Shown: positions 59,456 through 64,000 of the stretch, piece by piece
Layout: every line of letters starts with the position of its first letter
Numbering within the stretch: position 1 is the first letter of the stretch
Assembly (NCBI GenBank): GCA_011800805.1
Contig: MPNW01000036.1
Location: 2,569-66,568 of the forward strand
DNA from: Hirudo medicinalis
Taxonomy: Eukaryota > Annelida > Clitellata > Hirudinida > Hirudinidae
Direction of reading: 5' to 3'
Length of the DNA: 64,000 nt
Translations under genes and position numbers: made by a program
Notes under the pieces: model-generated
What the model was told of the DNA's origin: nothing
What the model saw: only the letters and a program-made list of their open reading frames with translations
Databases searched by the model: none

Positions 59456-62400
59456 TTATCTCTCATTGCAATAGTCATCCTTCCCAACATTATGATCACT
59501 TCCAATGCCATCATTATTATTTTTATTCTTCCATTGGACATCAAGATGGTATTCCTGCTTCATCTGGCTGCATAACTCAGACATGTAGAAACCCTGAATA
59601 ACAATAATAACAAAATTAATGACAATAAAAACAACAATAACAATATTCTATAACACCGAGAATGCCGCTAATGTCATCAATAATCTTAACAATAATAATT
59701 TGTTAATGAGTGCTTTGAAAATAGTTGTGATAACAATAATGAAAATATATCCTCTTTTAGAAGCTTTAGACTTACATTGCAATCCTCACTTTATCAGCCT
59801 TTTTAGTTAATTACGAATCAACAAATTAGCATTCAACAGTGTCCATCTAACTCTTTTGCAGATTAATGTCACAATTAATTGAATTAAATGTTACAATTGA
59901 TCTGTCTTTGACTTATGTGCAGCTTTTTACTTTATTTAATTTAGTCATTAATTACTTCCTCTGACAATGTTCACACTCACATATCTAGAGAAAACTCTAA
60001 TGTTCTTTGGCTTTCTGCCACTTCTTGAGTAGCAGAGGTCCAATGAGGCAGAATCACCATCAATTCCAATTATATCAGACCAATCAAATTCAATAGCTGG
60101 TTCTTCCAAATGACCATTGATTGAACAAGCCCTGAAGGTGATTCCTCTCGGCCCCAGCCATATGATCACATAACCTTCTTGTCTGGCTGTGGATTTACAG
60201 TGCGGGAACAACACACCAGAGTAGCCAGGCAGTCCCTGGCAGTACTGGACAAACTTCATTTGAGAAATAGTAGAAGGAATGAAGGCAAATACTGAAAGGT
60301 CCACCAAACTACAAGTTTGGAATAGCCAACCTCTTCTTTTTTGTTAGCATCTCTCAATGATCTGAGCTCCATTAATTGGTCACTGTTTGCCAACAACTGA
60401 TTCCTTTCAATCTGACCAATTGCCTGAATGAAAATTTCAGAAGTTTAATTTAATTCGTTTGACACCGTAAGCTGAATCATGTTCATGGCCAATCAAGTAA
60501 AACACAAATATGCCTAATTCCGACATTACTTTATCTTCAATAATAGATCATTGCCACATAATCGCTACTTCTACGCAAGAATGGTGATTCAACAATAACC
60601 AGCAATGAAATGAGTTATAATATAAAATGAAGCAATACATTTGAAAATTGCTTTAAACTACATTTTCCATTTAATTGAGAAAACCAATATCTAGAAAAAC
60701 AACAACGGAATTCAACGTTCCTCTGCGGTAATATATTTTGACTGAATGTTTATCAGGAGTCTCTTATGTTTTGATATCAATGATTTTCACAGCAACACAT
60801 GGGTTTCGAGTTTGTTGGATGATTTAATTGGTTTATTATTATGTTTAGTTGGTTGTTTCAACCTGTATTACAGGTCATAACTAGCTGGAATACATCTTTT
60901 CAGATGGTCCTTTGGATGATTGATTATTCTGAATTTATTTATTTTGTGACATTTAAGTCCAATAAAAAAAGATGATTGATTGAAATATGCAATTTACGAA
61001 TGTACAACCAACCATGTGAAATAGGAACCTCAGAGCAGTATCATCCTTGAAAAGCACCTTCTGTTCCAAAGTAGGGGAGTACAAACACCTGTTCACAGTT
61101 ATGCATGTGACATTAGATGTGGAATAATTATCAACATAGAGAGCATGAGGACACTCGTTTGGGCCAAGTCTGCGTTCTGAAGTAAAACACAAAAATTACA
61201 GATATGCCATAAGAAAACTGATTCAAAACATCATTACCAATAAAAATATTGTCATTAAATTAAAACAGCCATAGAATTATGCTAATGAATGCATTTAGTT
61301 AATGACCAATTATTATAAACAATAATCCAATCATAACTTCAATTAAAAAAAAATGACAAGCTCAAATTAAGTAACATGACATTGCAGTAAAATGTAATGA
61401 TCATTGACAAATAATCAGTAGAAGAATTCTTTAAAAATAATGCTAACCAAAGTTATTTTCATCAATTTCAAAAAGAAAGAAAAAATCTGAGATTTCGGAA
61501 GTCCATCCGAGCCTCTCGACGACCATCTGAATTGCAAAACATCAATTATCATTTAGCAACTTCATTTTAAATTGTTTTAATGTTTAATAATTCAAATAAA
61601 TAACTCCCATTGATGAACAAGTTAATAAATATGAAATTAAATGTTAAGCAACTGTGGTAGCAATTATTGGAGCAGTCAATAAATGATAAGAACAATATTT
61701 TCCTTAAAAACATCATCGTACTTGATAGACTTCAAGCGACGTAGACTGCCGTATAATCTTGAGAGCCTCAATTGTCTTGTCTGGCAAATTGATCTTTAGT
61801 TCAACCTTTGTCTACAATAATTAAGTCACTTTGCATGAAACTTTATTATCATAACTTTCAACAAATAGTATTTAGTTTATTAGACAGCAACAGTCTTGAA
61901 CTTCAAAAGACAGTTATGTTGTGGTTTTGGCAATACTAAGTCAGAAGGCACATCTAATAAGCTCCTAAAGGTTGCCTTGTGATCATTATTAATGTTACCA
62001 ATTTGATGTCCGATTAAACAAATGCAAATAAAAATATTAACTGACAGATGATGAAGAAGTCAGGAAGTCCCTGATGATGGCACTCTCTGCTATGGCAACT
62101 GTTGCACATACTGGAAATAATCTAATTAAGTTCTAATAGCTAAAATTATTTTTTCACATTGAAATGTAGTAGTGCTGTTCTAAACGTTTATATCATTGTA
62201 TCTTAACATCCTGGGACTTACCAGTAATATTATAACAATACTTATAAAATCAGTCGAGATGATTCGGATGAGCTCTTGCCACAAAGAATTTAAGAATTAC
62301 AAACCCTTTTCCAGATATTGTTCAAGGCCTCTCCTTCTAGTGTCAAGCTGTTGTTCACTTAACTGAAATAATTTCTTGCCTAGAATAAGCATATTTTATG

Positions 62401-63823
62401 TGATTTGAGAATGTTAAGACAAAAATTATAAATTCAATATCAATATATTACCTATTGGCATAATAAACAAATTAATCAACACACAACTTTAACAACTTAA
62501 CAATATATAATCAAATTTATATTTGATTTATTTATTTATCTATTATGAAACTGTAAGAAGAATCAAGGCCACTTAACCACTTTGGACACAATGAAAACTC
62601 AAAAAAACCCCAGATAAACAGAAACAAGAATATCAGTGATGATGAAAGAGAGAAAACTGTAAGAAAGGAAAATATCAGTGTTGAACACATAGGATTAAGC
62701 TTAAGCGAGATGTGGACTTATTTATAATACAAAAACACCAAGTTTGGCAAACACAAATTATTGTTACTAATAATCATTAATTTAGAATTAATAAATAAAT
62801 ATTTAAATAAAATTAGCAAATATTTTAAAGATGGCATGAGAAACAAACACAACTTATGAAAGCAAAAACAAACAATTGATAATTCTAGGAGAAAGTTGGA
62901 GATTCAAACCAAATGACCCCTTCAACTCATGAAGTGCAATCCAAATGGTTGCAGACACTCCCAATTTCCAATGTCTAAAACTTTGAACTAATCAAAGCCA
63001 AATTCGTGAGTAATAATAATAGTCTCACTAATCTGACAAATTTTCTATTGATTGAGCGAGTAAATTATTCAAACCATCCAACTGAGTCATTGTTAAAAAG
63101 GTTATTAATAGTCTTATAAAAGATATGATGAATACTTTTTTTTTATTTATTATCAACTTATATTATAATGCAGCACTATATATGATTGGTTTTAATGCAT
63201 ATGTCCCAAATTTCTGAATTTAATACTGTGTGATAGTTCAAAATACAGCCTTGATCAGTTCAATGTTTTAGTTTTGCTAAAATTTAAGAATGTCTGCAAC
63301 CTTTTACATGAATTGCATTTTGTCAATATTGCTTCAATCCCTGCCAAACATAAACCCCCAATAAATATATTTCTGAAACATATTTGCAGAACCTAATAAT
63401 TAAAGCAACAGTTAAACAGTCATTTCTTGTTTACCAGGCAATTTAGGGAAGTTGAAGTCGTGGAACTCCTGTCTTAAAAGTCCATGAAGTCTATAAAACT
63501 CACTGTATCTCCTTGAGCAGAGGTGCCTTCCTGCCATGTAGATGTTAAATACCTGTAATTGTAATTTTATTTCATCTATTTAGTGCCACAAGCAGATAAT
63601 GCAATATTTTCAGCTGCCAATTATAATCATAATAATCTTTTATAATTATTATCCTCTACTACACAAACCGTGTATTTCTGACCATTGCCATCAATAATAA
63701 ACTGGTAATCTGGCACAGTTATAGGCAGAGATCTCTTCTCTGAGTAATCAATGATAGAATGACATGAGGAATCATCACTATCATCAATGATGTCTGCACC
63801 TGATCTGTGTGGCACTGATATCA
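59456..63823 (-). CDS. SNX27: Sorting nexin 27, PX and FERM-like parts (5' end outside window)
   Basis: SNX27 returns PDZ-motif cargo from endosomes to the plasma membrane with retromer and the WASH complex. Exons (minus strand): 63823-63669, 63552-63435, 62379-62305, 62098-62046, 61811-61722, 61526-61448, 61176-61013, 60423-60331, 60253-59981 and 59593-59456. All phases agree, giving the last 411 residues. The PX domain reads EKRSLPITVPDYQF, VFNIYMAGRHLCSRRYSEF, FPKLPGKKLFQLSEQQLDTR. The FERM-like module follows: F1 (VELKINLPDKTIEAL), F2 (LGPNECPHALYVDNYS) and F3 (GYSGVLFPHC, EEPAIEFDWSDI, SRSGRKPKNIRVFSRY). The arrangement and the PNEFPHKLYVQNY-like string single out SNX27 from SNX17 and SNX31. 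The N-terminal PDZ exons should lie to the right of this window. The C-terminal tail ends in an acidic, asparagine-rich stretch unlike the vertebrate tail. Confidence 0.93.
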
Positions 63824-63943
63824 CTAGGAGAATAAATCAACAAACTTTAATAATTATGGTGACCATGAAATAGCTAAATAGCTATGCTAATGATATTAAA
63901 TATATATTTGTGGTCACAATAATTGAAAATAGTTTAATCACGC

Positions 63944-64000
63944 TAATTAGCTCAGAATTGTTCCTGCATGTACTGGTAAAAGCAACTATTGTACTGTGTC
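63944..64000 (+). repeat. SINE copy, 5' part, cut by the window edge
   Basis: TAATTAGCTCAGAATTG (A box), CCTGCATGTACTGGTAAAAG, then TGTACTGTGTC up to the edge. It matches the first third of the SINE copies in the window. Confidence 0.65.

Noticed and set aside
63627..63668. Extension of the SNX27 PX exon past 63669
   Set aside because: The frame stays open for a few codons, but the donor at 63668-63667 and the exon at 63552 rebuild the conserved PX sequence.

Overview
This is nuclear DNA from an AT-rich invertebrate animal. The genes are split by many introns, the proteins are clearly animal-type (ALG1, HFM1/MER3, EHBP1, FANCL, SNX27), and short interstitial runs of the animal telomere repeat TTAGGG occur at several places. 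I cannot name the phylum. A nuclear universal-stress-protein gene fits lineages such as cnidarians, tunicates, flatworms or lophotrochozoans but does not choose between them.

Layout, left to right. 1-2650 is repeat-rich: a telomeric run, a long inverted repeat and a dead hAT transposase. ALG1 (+) spans 2652-7979 in 12 exons. A broken reverse transcriptase follows, then HFM1 (-) at 9451-13823, a meiotic helicase in only two exons and carrying two one-base frameshifts. A receptor-like gene (+) at 15862-24259 encodes a signal peptide, a lectin-like domain, a WSC domain, EGF domains and a membrane span. EHBP1 (-) lies at 25876-33195 and FANCL (+) at 34285-38509. An unrecognised multi-exon gene (-) occupies 40896-50568, and inside its largest intron sits a complete universal stress protein gene (+) at 46758-48810. 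A serine/arginine-rich protein gene (+) is at 51268-58309, and the 3' two thirds of SNX27 (-) is at 59456-63823, its PDZ part lying beyond the right edge.

The eight non-nested genes alternate strand without exception, giving three divergent pairs (HFM1/receptor, EHBP1/FANCL, unknown/SR-rich) and four convergent pairs. By function there are meiosis and DNA repair (HFM1, FANCL), endosomal traffic (EHBP1, SNX27) and N-glycan assembly (ALG1). Neighbours do not form a pathway.

Exon limits were read by hand from protein similarity, splice signals and reading phase. Four introns begin with GC rather than GT, and in all four the phase demands it. Between and inside the genes lie a tRNA-derived SINE family (about ten copies), short hAT-type elements with an 8-bp target duplication, and fragments of non-LTR retrotransposons. 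I found no tRNA, rRNA, CRISPR or bacterial element.
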